Below the pieces are notes generated by a model. The model made no database searches and was not told the origin of the DNA. It saw only the letters and a program-made list of their open reading frames with translations. A stretch of DNA of 64,000 nucleotides from Littorina saxatilis (Eukaryota > Mollusca > Gastropoda > Littorinimorpha > Littorinidae), in assembly GCF_037325665.1 (NCBI RefSeq), contig NC_090255.1, forward strand, positions 32,429,558 to 32,493,557. The letters run 5' to 3'. Of this stretch, positions 34,101 to 41,939 are shown piece by piece. The first letter of the stretch is position 1, and every line of letters begins with the position of its first letter. Made by a program: the position numbers and the translations under genes.

Positions 34101-34919
34101 TGGTTGGTTGGTTGGTTGGTTTCTTTCGTTCGTTTGTTTGTTCGTTCATGGGCTGAATCTTACGTGTATGACCGTTTTTACCCTGCCATTTAGGCAGCCA
34201 TACGCCGCCTTCGGAGGAAGCATGCTGGGTATTTTCATGTTTCTATAACCCACCGAACTCTATCCCATCTCCCCCCCTCCCCCTTCCCCCGTCGCGATAT
34301 AACCTTCGTGGTTGAAAACGACGTTAAACACCAAATAATGAAAGAAAGAAATGCAATAACTCTGAACAAACTCTCCCATGATAGCAGTTAGCACTAGTAT
34401 AAAACGGGCAGCGTGTCACAACTCTAAACACACTTTTCTGGGATAGCACTGAATGGGCGGTTCTGGTGAGGTTATGCCCCCTCTTTCTTTCAGCTGGTGA
34501 CTGGCGCCACCTCGCGGCAAGATAACACGAGAAAGGGAAAAAAATATTGCATTGGTCCCAAATAGCATCATCGGTTTGGTAACAGTTCGTGTGTAAGTTG
34601 TGCATTTTATATGGTAAACAGACAATGGTCGGTTCTGGTGAGGTTATGCGCCCCTTCTTTCTTTCGGCTGGTAACTGGCGCCACCTCGCGGCAAGATCAC
34701 AGGAGTTGTCTCGCGTTATCACCCCAGAAACGCTCATTAAAAGGCAGCATGAAACAAGTCTGACCACATTTTGCAGGTACCAAGCACCAGAAGATGGTGA
34801 ATAATCGAAAGAGGGCTTCAGGGGAGGACATGGAGTCGGAACCGTCTCCAAAGAAATCGACAGATCCCACCGACAACATCCCACACGTGGACCCTTCTGA
34901 GATTATACCCTTTGACCAA
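24942..34919 (+). CDS. Three-finger matrin-type (U1-like C2H2) zinc-finger protein, 3' end open
   Basis: Exons at 24942-25125, 26072-26553, 29258-29446, 30170-30548, 32966-33073 and 34777-34919 join in frame (495 codons), with an optional extra exon near 28222-28446. Each of three fingers fits CX2CX12HX5H: CEVC...HMSGKMH (residues 6-28), CEIC...HYRGQRH, and CAFC...HRAGTKH, the last split between two exons. Linkers are Gly/Arg-rich (RGRGDWNRGRG, GGGGRGGGGG) and Gln-rich. Fingers of this class in ZFR-, ZNF346- and ZNF385-type proteins bind double-stranded or structured RNA in the nucleus, so that is the likely role. The ATG sits in GCCACCATGT. After 34919 (phase 0) the next exon is unclear. I cannot name the orthologue. 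Confidence 0.85.
25187..25558 (-). mobile_element. tRNA-headed SINE (head 2 / body A)
   Basis: The minus-strand head GGGATGTAGCTCAGTCGGTA and GCGTGAGTTCATCCC continues into the same body as the head-1 SINEs. Target duplication GGAACGTTTC at 25177-25186 and 25559-25568. It sits in an intron of the zinc-finger gene. Confidence 0.92.
26072..26553 (+). CDS. Zinc-finger gene, Gly- then Gln-rich exon (original copy)
   Basis: 482 nt, phase 1 in and 0 out. It encodes GRPIVGGGGRGGGGG, a basic RGGKNKRGRGG patch, then Gln-rich sequence and the block QVAEGLDPLLLKALTYP ending SGM. The donor is the start of a (GT)n tract. The last ~200 nt recur at 28222-28446 and 29258-29446. Confidence 0.85.
26982..27359 (-). 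mobile_element. tRNA-headed SINE (head 2 / body A)
   Basis: Nearly identical to the 25187-25558 copy in the previous intron. Target duplication AAACCTGTCT at 26972-26981 and 27360-27369. Confidence 0.92.
27729..28033. mobile_element. CATGGGTGTTACT inverted-repeat element
   Basis: Ends CATGGGTGTTACT and AGTAACACCCATG with AATTTA on both sides as a short target duplication. The left third is packed with CCGGAA/TTCCGG motifs; GCCGCCATCTTG (YY1-like) lies at about 27918. Confidence 0.75.
28222..28446 (+). CDS. Zinc-finger gene, duplicated Gln-rich exon, copy 2
   Basis: Open in phase 0 from 28222 (or 28237) to the donor ATG|GTTTGT at 28447. It encodes LEQQAYQYGQQGQAESAYPF, then QVAEGLDPLLLKALTYP and SGM, parallel to the end of the 26072 exon. 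Every difference keeps the frame open. The acceptor is weak: no pyrimidine tract stands before AGCAG (28221) or GGAACAG (28236), so it may be skipped or be a relic. Confidence 0.55.
29258..29446 (+). CDS. Zinc-finger gene, duplicated Gln-rich exon, copy 3
   Basis: 189 nt, phase 0 to 0, so it can be included without shifting the frame. It has a good acceptor (CCCTTCTCCATAACAG) and the donor ATG|GTGTGTGT. It encodes YGQQGPSELAYQFGQQAEQI, then QVAEGLDPLVLKALTYPAN and SGM. Likely a genuine exon. Confidence 0.75.
29926..30003. repeat. Remnant of the ACAGTCGAACCTGTC family
   Basis: AGCGACCACTTGTAAT...AGGTGGTCATTC is followed by ATAATAGACAGGTTCGACTT, the family's terminal sequence. A short (AC)n follows. 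Confidence 0.5.
30170..30548 (+). CDS. Zinc-finger gene, exon with finger 2
   Basis: 379 nt, phase 0 in and 1 out, donor A|GTAAGT. A Gln-rich start (GYGQQPQQQQPKPPFGRGFP) is followed by a hydrophobic bridge (VEKLSNEMMVFGDNMGVVSV) and finger 2 (IYCEICSLKLNSPEQADFHY, RGQRHLKKARIARLHES). The last ~50 nt with the donor are the seed of the minisatellite at 31062. Confidence 0.88.
30621..31037 (+). mobile_element. SINE with head 2 joined to body B
   Basis: The head GGGATATAGCTCAGTTGGTA continues through TCAACTTTGTGTGCAGACTC and then switches to GTGCACGTTAAAGATCCCAC and the CGCGATATAAGC tail otherwise seen with head 3. It lies between the exon donor at 30549 and the minisatellite derived from it. 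Confidence 0.85.
31062..31925 (+). repeat. ~135 bp minisatellite made from an exon end plus splice donor, 7 units
   Basis: Units start near 31062, 31180, 31316, 31452, 31587, 31724 and 31859. Each repeats TTTTACTACCGAGG, AAGCCAGAATTGCACGTCTG and CATAAAAGTAAGTTT, corresponding to exon codons for HYRG...KARIARLH and the donor GTAAGT. A G tract of 12-20 bases and GCATAGGGTTAGGG follow in most. Units 2-7 share changes absent from the exon (CGGTATCT.AAG). Confidence 0.92.
32059..32427 (+). mobile_element. tRNA-headed SINE (head 1 / body A)
   Basis: The head GTGGCGGGGTGGTAAGACGT and AGGGTTCGAGCC continues to the CGAACGCAGAAGAAG tail. Target duplication GGATGCATGAATG at 32046-32058 and 32428-32440. 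Confidence 0.92.
32966..33073 (+). CDS. Zinc-finger gene, exon with finger 3 (first half)
   Basis: 108 nt, phase 1 in and 1 out, between GTCTCAG and GTGAGT. It encodes GAVVENTEKPEHGFFFCAFC and NITVNSEPQMEIHRA. The second half of the finger (TKH) is on the exon at 34777. Confidence 0.88.
33160..33256 (+). repeat. Tandem partial copy of the finger-3 exon end
   Basis: CAACATCACTGTCAACTCAG through the donor and ~45 bases of intron (TTTTCAAGCGTCCTTGC) duplicate 33027-33117. The copy lacks the CAFC half and has a (GT)n tract in its place, so it cannot encode a finger. Confidence 0.9.
33771..34346. mobile_element. Composite of broken SINE pieces
   Basis: 33771-34020 is head 2 plus part of body A (+). 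34143-34262 is part of body A in reverse. 34263-34346 is a SINE-C tail (CGATATAACCTTCGTGGTTG, +). The first two pieces break at the same body position (CAGCATGCTTCCTCCGA and its complement), as in an inverted, internally deleted pair. Confidence 0.75.
34450..34715. repeat. Two ~80 bp direct repeats with CTCF-like sites
   Basis: CGGTTCTGGTGAGGTTATG...CTGGCGCCACCTCGCGGCAAGA occurs at 34458-34522 and 34630-34697. The complement of each core, CCGCGAGGTGGCGCC, closely resembles CTCF sites (34501-34518 and 34675-34692). Confidence 0.7.
34777..34919 (+). CDS. Zinc-finger gene, exon with end of finger 3
   Basis: 143 nt, phase 1 in and 0 out, acceptor TTTTGCAG, donor CAA|GTGAGT. It encodes TKHQKMVNNRKRASGEDMES and EPSPKKSTDPTDNIPHVDPS plus EIIPFDQ. 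RKRASG and PKK are basic patches that may be a nuclear localisation signal. Confidence 0.85.
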
Positions 34920-34989
34920 GTGAGTGTACAGAATGAAATTCCTTGGAGAAATAAACCATTTTTTAAATAACTCCTTCGGGTTTGTAGGT

Positions 34990-35586
34990 GTTGTGGAAGC
35001 GTGACCTTTTCTTGCAAAACCTCCGACAAAAAAAGGAGGGAGTCCAATCAATAGCGAGGGACGTGTTTCTGACAGACCCCTCGATCACTAGTGATTGGTT
35101 CCTCCTTAGTTTGTCCATAGACCAAATAGCCTGGACCGCCAACTCGTCACGTGACCCTTCGAGGTTACGACGCTCGACTTTCAGGGGCGCTTAGCGTCCG
35201 GTTTGAAAGGCTAGCGATTCGAAGACAGTGAAAAGAAAGCACGCTCCAGTTATTTGTGACAATGGGAGGTGACAATGAACTGGATTTTCCAAAACTCCAA
35301 ACTAAACTTAACAAAACTCATCGAAAAACATGTTCCATATGCACTTTAGCCGAGTTTATTTTAGCATTTTCAAAACTTACCTCGGCAACTTCGTCCATGT
35401 TTACAATCGACACCGGGTATGACATCCCCCTGAATTCTGAAAGGCCATGTAAGCGTAGGTTCCTAAATGCGAGAGGCGCTACCTCGTAATAGAGAGAAAG
35501 AGCGGAGAGAGAGCTAGTTGGCGGTCCAGGATAAATGGTCTATGGTTTGTCAGAGGTTTTGCAAGAAAAGGTCACTCTATCACAAC
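34990..35586. repeat. Long near-perfect palindrome interrupted by a MITE
   Basis: The left arm starts GTTGTGGAAGCGTGACC and the right arm ends GGTCACTCTATCACAAC. The arms run through TTTTCTTGCAAAACCTC and CCAATCA and meet near ATCACTAGTGAT (about 35084-35095). With the 429 bp MITE removed it is a ~160 bp foldback. Confidence 0.8.
35116..35544 (+). mobile_element. CATAGACC...GGTCTATG MITE, copy 1
   Basis: Inverted ends CATAGACCAAATAGCCTGGA and CCAGGATAAATGGTCTATG with a 7 bp target duplication GTTTGTC (35109-35115, 35545-35551). It contains a 77-codon frame starting MTMGGDNELDFPKLQTKLNK that is also open in copy 2 (57199-57664). Confidence 0.88.
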
Positions 35587-35599
35587 CCACACAAACCTG

Positions 35600-35727
35600 A
35601 CAGAGGTATTATCGGAATTCGTCTATTTTATGGAGGAGGATCCAGTCTTTTCATTGCTGGAGTTCAGTGGAAGAAATATCCTTAAAAAAACTAAAACAAA
35701 AAGTTATTCACTTTGATGACCGTGATG
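35600..35727 (+). other. Possible further exon of the zinc-finger gene (unresolved)
   Basis: A stretch ending at the good donor GAT|GGTAAGTTC is open in more than one frame. One reading (from 35604, phase 0 in, 1 out) gives VEEISLKKLKQKVIHFDDRD and would splice in phase to 38569. Another gives LTEVLSEFVYFMEEDPVF and then stops near 35716. The palindrome and MITE upstream may have damaged the true exon start. Confidence 0.3.
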
Positions 35728-35773
35728 GTAAGTTCAGCTGACTTGGTTGTAATGTTTGCCTCATTTTTTTTAA

Positions 35774-37859
35774 GGGGAGGTGGGCCAGTGCACTACCTTT
35801 TTTTTAATTTTGAATGTTTTATTGTGTCTGAATGTTATTTTATGAAAGAAATGAACAAATGATGACAAAGATTAGTCACTTTTTGTATTTTCGGTTGCTG
35901 GTTTTTGTTTTACGCGACAAAAACAGTCAAAATACAGACAAAAGTGGAGTACAGGAGATACACGGATTTTCATCAGATGTGATTGTCACACTTCTAATTA
36001 TTGTTTTATTTTATCCTTCTGGGTATGCTCTAGGGGATTACGAAGCAGATCTTGTTTATTATATTTATATTTGGAATTAGGAACTTTTCTTTGTTACAAC
36101 TGTCAAACTTTAGGGTAACGCTTGCGAAATTATTTTTTGAAATAATCTGGATATGACTATAATAAAATTTCAGCAAAATCCCTTCGTAATCCCCCAGAAT
36201 GTTATATTCTGCACAAACTACAAAAGAAAATATTGCTCTAGCTAAATTACAGCCAGAGAAATCGCGTAACCCAAGACGTAACCGTAGGCAAAATGGCTGA
36301 ACTGAGAAAAACGACATTGAAGATTGAACACCACAGAAACACTATTGAAACAGACACACAAGGACAAAACTGTGTTATGAATGAACAGCTTAGTTTATTT
36401 GAATTGCAAACTACTTAGCCTTTAGCACGCCAGCAGAGAATTTATGCGTCCATCCCTTCTTTCCCTCTGTCAACCAGCATGGGGATACTGCCCCAGCGCT
36501 AAACGTGTATCAATGACCCGATTCTCGTTTGTATTTGCATGCGAGAATAACGGTATTTTTAACGGTAACTTACTTGAGCCAGAACGAGACTTATTTCCTT
36601 CCGTTATCTCGTCGATTTGTTGGTTTCCTCGAAGTTTTCTGCTTTTGTTTTTACATCGATACAGTACTTTGGTGCTTCGACAAGCAAGATGGAGGATGAT
36701 GAGTTTGAAACTTTCGTTTGAGTTGTTTTTTGACAACAAATCGTACGTGGAATCTGAACGATTTACTGAGGAAGCTCTTCGCAATGAACTGTGTATCGCG
36801 GTGAAGAAAATGACACAGTTCGTCAAGACAGTGACGGAATTTACGAAAGTGCAGATTGATACAAACAGTTGCTGATCCAGTTTCGTTCGGGAAATGGCAG
36901 GCCCAGCAAACATTACCGATAATCTGACTGATGTTGGATACTTTCTCCTGTTTTTGTTTTTTTTGCGTAGCAAATGCTCAACTTGCTTGTCGAGGAGATA
37001 CTGCACAGAAACTGACTCAAATTCAGCGCAAAGCAAGCCAGTGCCGAGACGTAAAAAGTGTGCTGCATGGCGTGTTCGGAAATGGCGACCTGTGGATCTG
37101 CGTGGAGATCAAAGCTTTCCTCTGTATCGGAAACACCGACAGAATCCAAACTTTGGCCTAGTACCAGCGGAACTACTTGTTGTTGCTAACCGAACTAATA
37201 AAGACATTGTCCTCTTTCTTATTTCGAGCCATTGTTATCGTATCAAAGGTTGTTTCTCAAGAAAAAATTCGCTTTCGGTTGTCACCGATCGTTTGATGTG
37301 TAACCAGGATGTTGTAAAACCGAGTGAACTTCGGGTGTTCCCGTCATGGCCGAGAGTCTCTTCGGTTGTTTCCGTATGCAAAATTCTTAAGCTGAGCATG
37401 CGCACTCACGAAGTAAACTGGTTCCCGATTTCGGTTTATGAAACGAACCAATGGATGTCGAGTACCTTCCAAATAAGGACATTTCCGTTCGATTACGATT
37501 GCTGCCTTTGCAACGGACAAGTGGCTGAGTGAATGGAACATTCATCAAAACACTGATGTCATGTTATAGGTCAAGAGCTGCTGCGCAGTTTCGTATGTCG
37601 TGAATGCACTGTTTTGCTGAGGACAAAGCCGTAACTAGCCTTTGAAATGAGACATTTTTTGGCGGGGGAATATCGACTACAGAAGACAATCAATGCCACA
37701 CATGTTCACATTTTGTCTTTTTTGACAGATAAATAGGACACTTTTGACAAAAACACCGACACACATGGATGATAGGTATGTTATGGAAACATAATCTGCT
37801 AAAATACCCAAAACAGTGTTTTGAACGATTTGGTCAATTTTGCACTGGCCCACCTGCCC
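35774..37859. mobile_element. 2.1 kb TTAA-flanked inverted-repeat element
   Basis: The left end GGGGAGGTGGGCCAGTGCA and the right end TGCACTGGCCCACCTGCCC are inverted repeats directly next to TTAA on both sides (35770-35773, 37860-37863). TTAA targets point to piggyBac- or Kolobok-type mobilisation. The interior has gene-like but broken stretches, e.g. MEDDEFETFV at 36690 followed in another frame by SYVESERFTEEALRNELCIA, and no DDE transposase that I recognise. Confidence 0.75.
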
Positions 37860-38568
37860 TTAAGGGTAACAACTCTTCCTTTGTAAACATGTTGTTGTAT
37901 TATCATGCGTGTTTATGAATACAATTTTATTTAAACCAGCTCTTCGTGTTCCATAGCCAATGAAAATGCTGTTAGAGTTATTTGCGAACATTCTCCATTG
38001 TAAAATTCTCAAGAAGAGTTGTTTGTCTTGGTTTAAGAGGTTGCATCCATAGCTTTGAACAGGCTAGTTTGGCGAACGAGAAAGAAGAAGAACAAGAATG
38101 GAGGCCCAAACGTAACAAAAGTTTGTTTTTCGCTTGGAGTTTGTCCACTGATGTTTGTTTAATAGAGATTTCTCAATTATTTATTCCCTGTTCTTTTCAA
38201 TCTACTTGAAATGACACAGCACCTGAGTCAAAGCAAAGTTACCTCCCTTTGTAACATCTTGAGTCTTTTTGCCAATAAGCTTAGATCAAACCGTTACTGG
38301 TACTTACATTCTGAATGCCAGCTCTGGCCTAGTACTTCCATTTAAACCTGATCTTAATTTTGGGCAAAGTCTACTTTAGAAGTTGGCTGCACCAAGCTTT
38401 GGCACTGACTTTTAAGTAAAAAGACTTCGCAAAATCTTGGCGAAGTCAACTTGGGGCTCAATTATTTGGGGCAGCCTTGAAGCAGAATGTTTTTGAGTTC
38501 ATGTTCACTTTCGTAAATAGGAGGACACTGCTGCGGTGATTTATTCTTGTTTTTTTTATCTTCCACAG

Positions 38569-38708
38569 ATGTTTCCGGTATCCTCCTCACCCAGCACTGC
38601 CATGACAACATCATCATGAATTTCTTTCACCGTATCCCAGGGACCCTGGATCTTCTTCTTCTTCTTCAGCGTTCGACGGGGGGCAGAAAAGGGCCTAACG
38701 CCATCTAA
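38569..38708 (+). other. Possible terminal exon of the zinc-finger gene
   Basis: It has an excellent acceptor (CTTGTTTTTTTTATCTTCCACAG without gaps in the pyrimidine tract). In phase 1 it reads DVSGILLTQHCHDNIIMNFF, HRIPGTLDLLLLLQRSTG, and stops at 38708. The opposite strand also reads well (IQGPWDTVKEIHDDVVMAVL), so strand and role are uncertain. AATAAA motifs follow near 39063 and 39355. Confidence 0.3.
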
Positions 38709-39976
38709 TCTTGCGTTGTTGATAACGTAGCATTTAATCTGTTGCTTCTGCACACACACACACACACACAAAAAGTCCTTCTGGGTAAAACTGTTCATCA
38801 ACTTCTTTAGCTGAAGACCAAGCCACAACCAGTCACATCTGAGCATTTGGCCAAGAACAAAATCAACGTTTCTGTTGTCCCGACTGATCCTATTTTTTCC
38901 TCCCGACCATAACACTTGTTTTGTCCTTTCTAAAACTAGTTTAATTTAAAAGGGAAAAAAAGTAGATTTTGCAGACTTTACAAGGAAAGTTACTCTGATC
39001 TGACATCCAGGGGACAGTGCTAGCATCATTTCCGGCCAATAAAAAGTCACATGCGCCTGTGTAAATAAACTGTAAAACTTCAATTTTATTTTATTTTAAT
39101 TAGCAGACCCTAATTTTTTTGTTAGCCTCCCCATCAGAGGCAAACATTTTTTCTTTTGTTAGTTCTTACTTCACCTCACATGAGTTGACTTGTGACGTGA
39201 GTGAGTCAGTTTTAGATGCTATGATATAGAATTCTTTTTGTCAGAGTTACTGTCGAGAGATCTTGCATGCAACTCGGTGAACTGTTTTCTCAATTGTTCA
39301 CACGTTTAGAATGATTCTAGCTTTTAGTTGAAGTCATATTTCAAAAGGATTGCAAATAAATGGAGACAGTGATTATACAATGTATGGACACATTTGTTGT
39401 ACATGTATTTTTGTTTCAAAATGTAGTTAAACTCAGTTGTCTTTTTTTTAAAATGCAATATCATATGGTTTGATAAAACGGTTAATGTTTTACGGTTTAA
39501 TTTTTTAATTTTTTTTAATTTTTTTTTTAACGGTTTTATGTTTGCAGTCTTTTTAGTGTGAAGTGAATTTGATGGATTTTAGCAAAATGTATTGGGCGAT
39601 GTCTGTCGAAGGCTTGCAATGCCTCTTTTCTTAGGCTGGCATGATCATAAAATTATTAGTTAAATGATTGTGCTATAAACAAATTTTCTTTTTATTGGGG
39701 CATTGATTAATTTGAAAGAAGAGTAATGGAAAAAATATAAATGTTTACTTGGCGGAGTCAAAGTAGTTGCTGTGTGAAATTATTGCATTATGAGTTCAAC
39801 GATGTTTGATTTTTGTCTGATGCAGTTTTTCTAGTTCATTTGGTATGTTGAAGTTGTATTACATTTGTTTGTTTTGTTTGCTTGTCTATTTTAAGGGGAG
39901 GGCGGGGGAGGAAAGAAAGGTTAACATTTAGCAATTCAAGTTATTTTGTCGAACTTGCATTTATTTATTGACACAA
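38709..39976. other. AT-rich, no gene seen
   Basis: Could be 3' UTR of the zinc-finger gene. It holds a short (CA)n at 38750-38770 and T-rich runs near 39500-39530. No open frame of note. Confidence 0.5.
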
Positions 39977-40182
39977 AGTCCTTTGTACTGGAAACTTGCA
40001 TTCTCCCAGTAAGGTAATATATTGTACTACGTTGCAAGCCCCTGGAGCAAATTTTTGATTAGTGCTTTTGTGAACAAGAAACAATTGACAAGTGGCTCTA
40101 TCCCATCTTCCCACTTTCCCCGTCGCAATATAACCCTTCGTGGTTGAAAACGATGTTAAACACCAAATAAAGAAAGAAAGAT
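39977..40182 (+). mobile_element. SINE-C, 5'-truncated
   Basis: It begins at GTCCTTTGTACTGGAAACTT and runs to GTTAAACACCAAATAAAGAA. The head is missing. Confidence 0.85.
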
Positions 40183-40302
40183 CCTTATCAAATGTAAGTA
40201 TCTGATATGCTTTTCCTTTTTTTTTTAGTGTTTTGTGGTAATTTTCCTGTGTTTGTTCCAAATGATGAAGTTTCATGATACAGTCTCATTTTATTCACAA
40301 TG

Positions 40303-40793
40303 TGTTTGGACTGGATTGTGAATAATATTTTGCTTTTTAGTGTTCGGAGACAAAATGATGAAATGCACGCAAGTTTTGTTATTGGATTATCAGTAGCAGT
40401 TTTGTTGGATGTTAGATATATAATGGTACTGCTTTTATGACATTGTGAAAATGTGTTATTTGTTTTTGTTTATTTGAGAAATTCTATGATATGAAAACAA
40501 ACTGAGTGGTTGTTTGCTGATGTTGATTTAAGAATTCTTTGTATAAATTGAACACTGCACACACACAGAGTACACTGAGGTACCAATACGGGTACATTCG
40601 AAAGTACAAAATGCACACACACACACTGTACACACACAAAGATATTCACTCAAACACACACACGCACGACACACTCTCTCTCTCTCTCTCAAAGCATCAG
40701 GTACACTTAGTGCAACAGGTAATTCTTTACTTTTCCTATAAATATGTGCATAAATTATATATACATACATGTCAGAAAGCATACAGTGATACA
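40303..40793 (+). repeat. ~490 bp direct repeat, copy 1
   Basis: Matches 53727-54203 from TGTTTGGACTGGATTGTG to GCATACAGTGATACA, including the internal CA and CT microsatellites, with scattered substitutions and small length changes. Flanks on both sides differ. Confidence 0.9.
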
Positions 40794-40925
40794 GTACTCC
40801 TCGGATAAGGTGACCCCCCCTTGGGACCAAAAAAAATCAAGATCTTATCCGAGGGACACGTTAACCGATCCTCGGATAAGATCAATTTCAGTAGAAAAAA
40901 TTGATCTTATCCGAGGAGATCAGAG
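40794..40925. mobile_element. Foldback remnant with CCTCGGATAAGATC repeats
   Basis: CTCCTCGGATAAGGTGACC, then CTTATCCGAGGGACACG, then TCCTCGGATAAGATCAATTT and its complement ending ATCTTATCCGAGGAG. Four alternating-orientation copies of one ~18 bp motif. Confidence 0.7.
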
Positions 40926-41027
40926 TTTAGTTTGAGGCGCCAATTGAAAGTCAATGATGTAATAATGGGCAGATCCAGAGAGAGACACACACTGACATAC
41001 ATACTGACACTGAGACCATCAGCTGCA

Positions 41028-41395
41028 TTAGAGAGAGAGAGAGAGTGCGAGAGAGAGAGTGAGAGAGAGAGGAGGTGAGGTAAGACAGACAGACATAGAA
41101 AGAGAGGAGAGACACAGACAAACTGATCATGACAGACAGAGATAAAGAGAGGAGAAAAAGAGGGAGATCGAGAGCGAGAGAGTAGGGGGGAGGGGGGGGG
41201 GAATTGAAAGGAAGAGAGAGAGATTGGAGGCTGAGAGAGAGAAAGAGACATGATAGAAGAGAGAGAAATGGCCAGAGGGGCAAAGATAGAGAGAAAGAGA
41301 GAGAGGAGAGGGGTCAGAGAGTGAGAGAGAGACAGACAGACAGAAACGGAGACCATGAGAGAAGAGAGAGAGGGGGAACGAAAGAGAGAGAGAAT
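41028..41395. repeat. GA-rich low-complexity stretch
   Basis: Interrupted (GA)n/(GACA)n over about 370 bases, with a G tract near 41186-41200. Confidence 0.9.
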
Positions 41396-41396
41396 T

Positions 41397-41615
41397 GAAT
41401 TGAATTGAACTTTATTTAACAACGATTAAGATTTAAGGCTACGCCTTTTCTTACAATCTGTCCTTGGGACGCACAGACACACAATGATAAAATTGAAAAA
41501 TTAAAAATTATCCGAGAGAATTGAACTTTATTTAACAAGGATTAAGATTTAAGGCTATGCCTTTTCTTACAATCTGTCCTTGGGACGCATAGACACACAA
41601 TTATATGATTAAAAA
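41397..41615. repeat. ~120 bp tandem duplication
   Basis: GAATTGAACTTTATTTAACA...CTTACAATCTGTCCTTGGGACGC occurs at about 41402-41490 and 41519-41610 with few differences. TTTATTTAACA with nearby AATTAAAAA resembles LINE or SINE 3' ends, but this is not certain. Confidence 0.8.
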
Positions 41616-41789
41616 ATTAAAAAGTTAACCAACAAAAGGAGGTCTAAAAACGTGATAATAAAGATGATGATAATGATGATGATGTTGAAGATGAGGCATG
41701 AAGAGCATACATATGTGGTTATTCATAAAATCAAATGCATATTATGCAGGTAATTATAAATACAAGCTGGTAGCAATCGAATATGTAGC

Positions 41790-41909
41790 AATAGTGTAAC
41801 AAAAATATGTTCAGAATATACAATGCACAGCATATCTTTGACGTAATACAATAGTGTAACAAAAATATGTTCAGAATATACAATGCACAGCATATCTTTG
41901 ACGTAATAC
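41790..41909. repeat. Perfect 60 bp tandem duplication
   Basis: Two identical 60-mers, 41790-41849 and 41850-41909, starting AATAGTGTAACAAAAATATG. A very recent duplication or an assembly effect. Confidence 0.97.
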
Positions 41910-41939
41910 TAAGTGTGGTAAGTCAAATGATCCTAATAA

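Noticed and set aside
34324-35047. Minus-strand frames of 116-186 codons (SEVLQEKVTLPQ)
   Set aside because: The apparent conservation of VLQEKVTL between 35000 and 35570 comes from the palindrome arms, not from coding selection.
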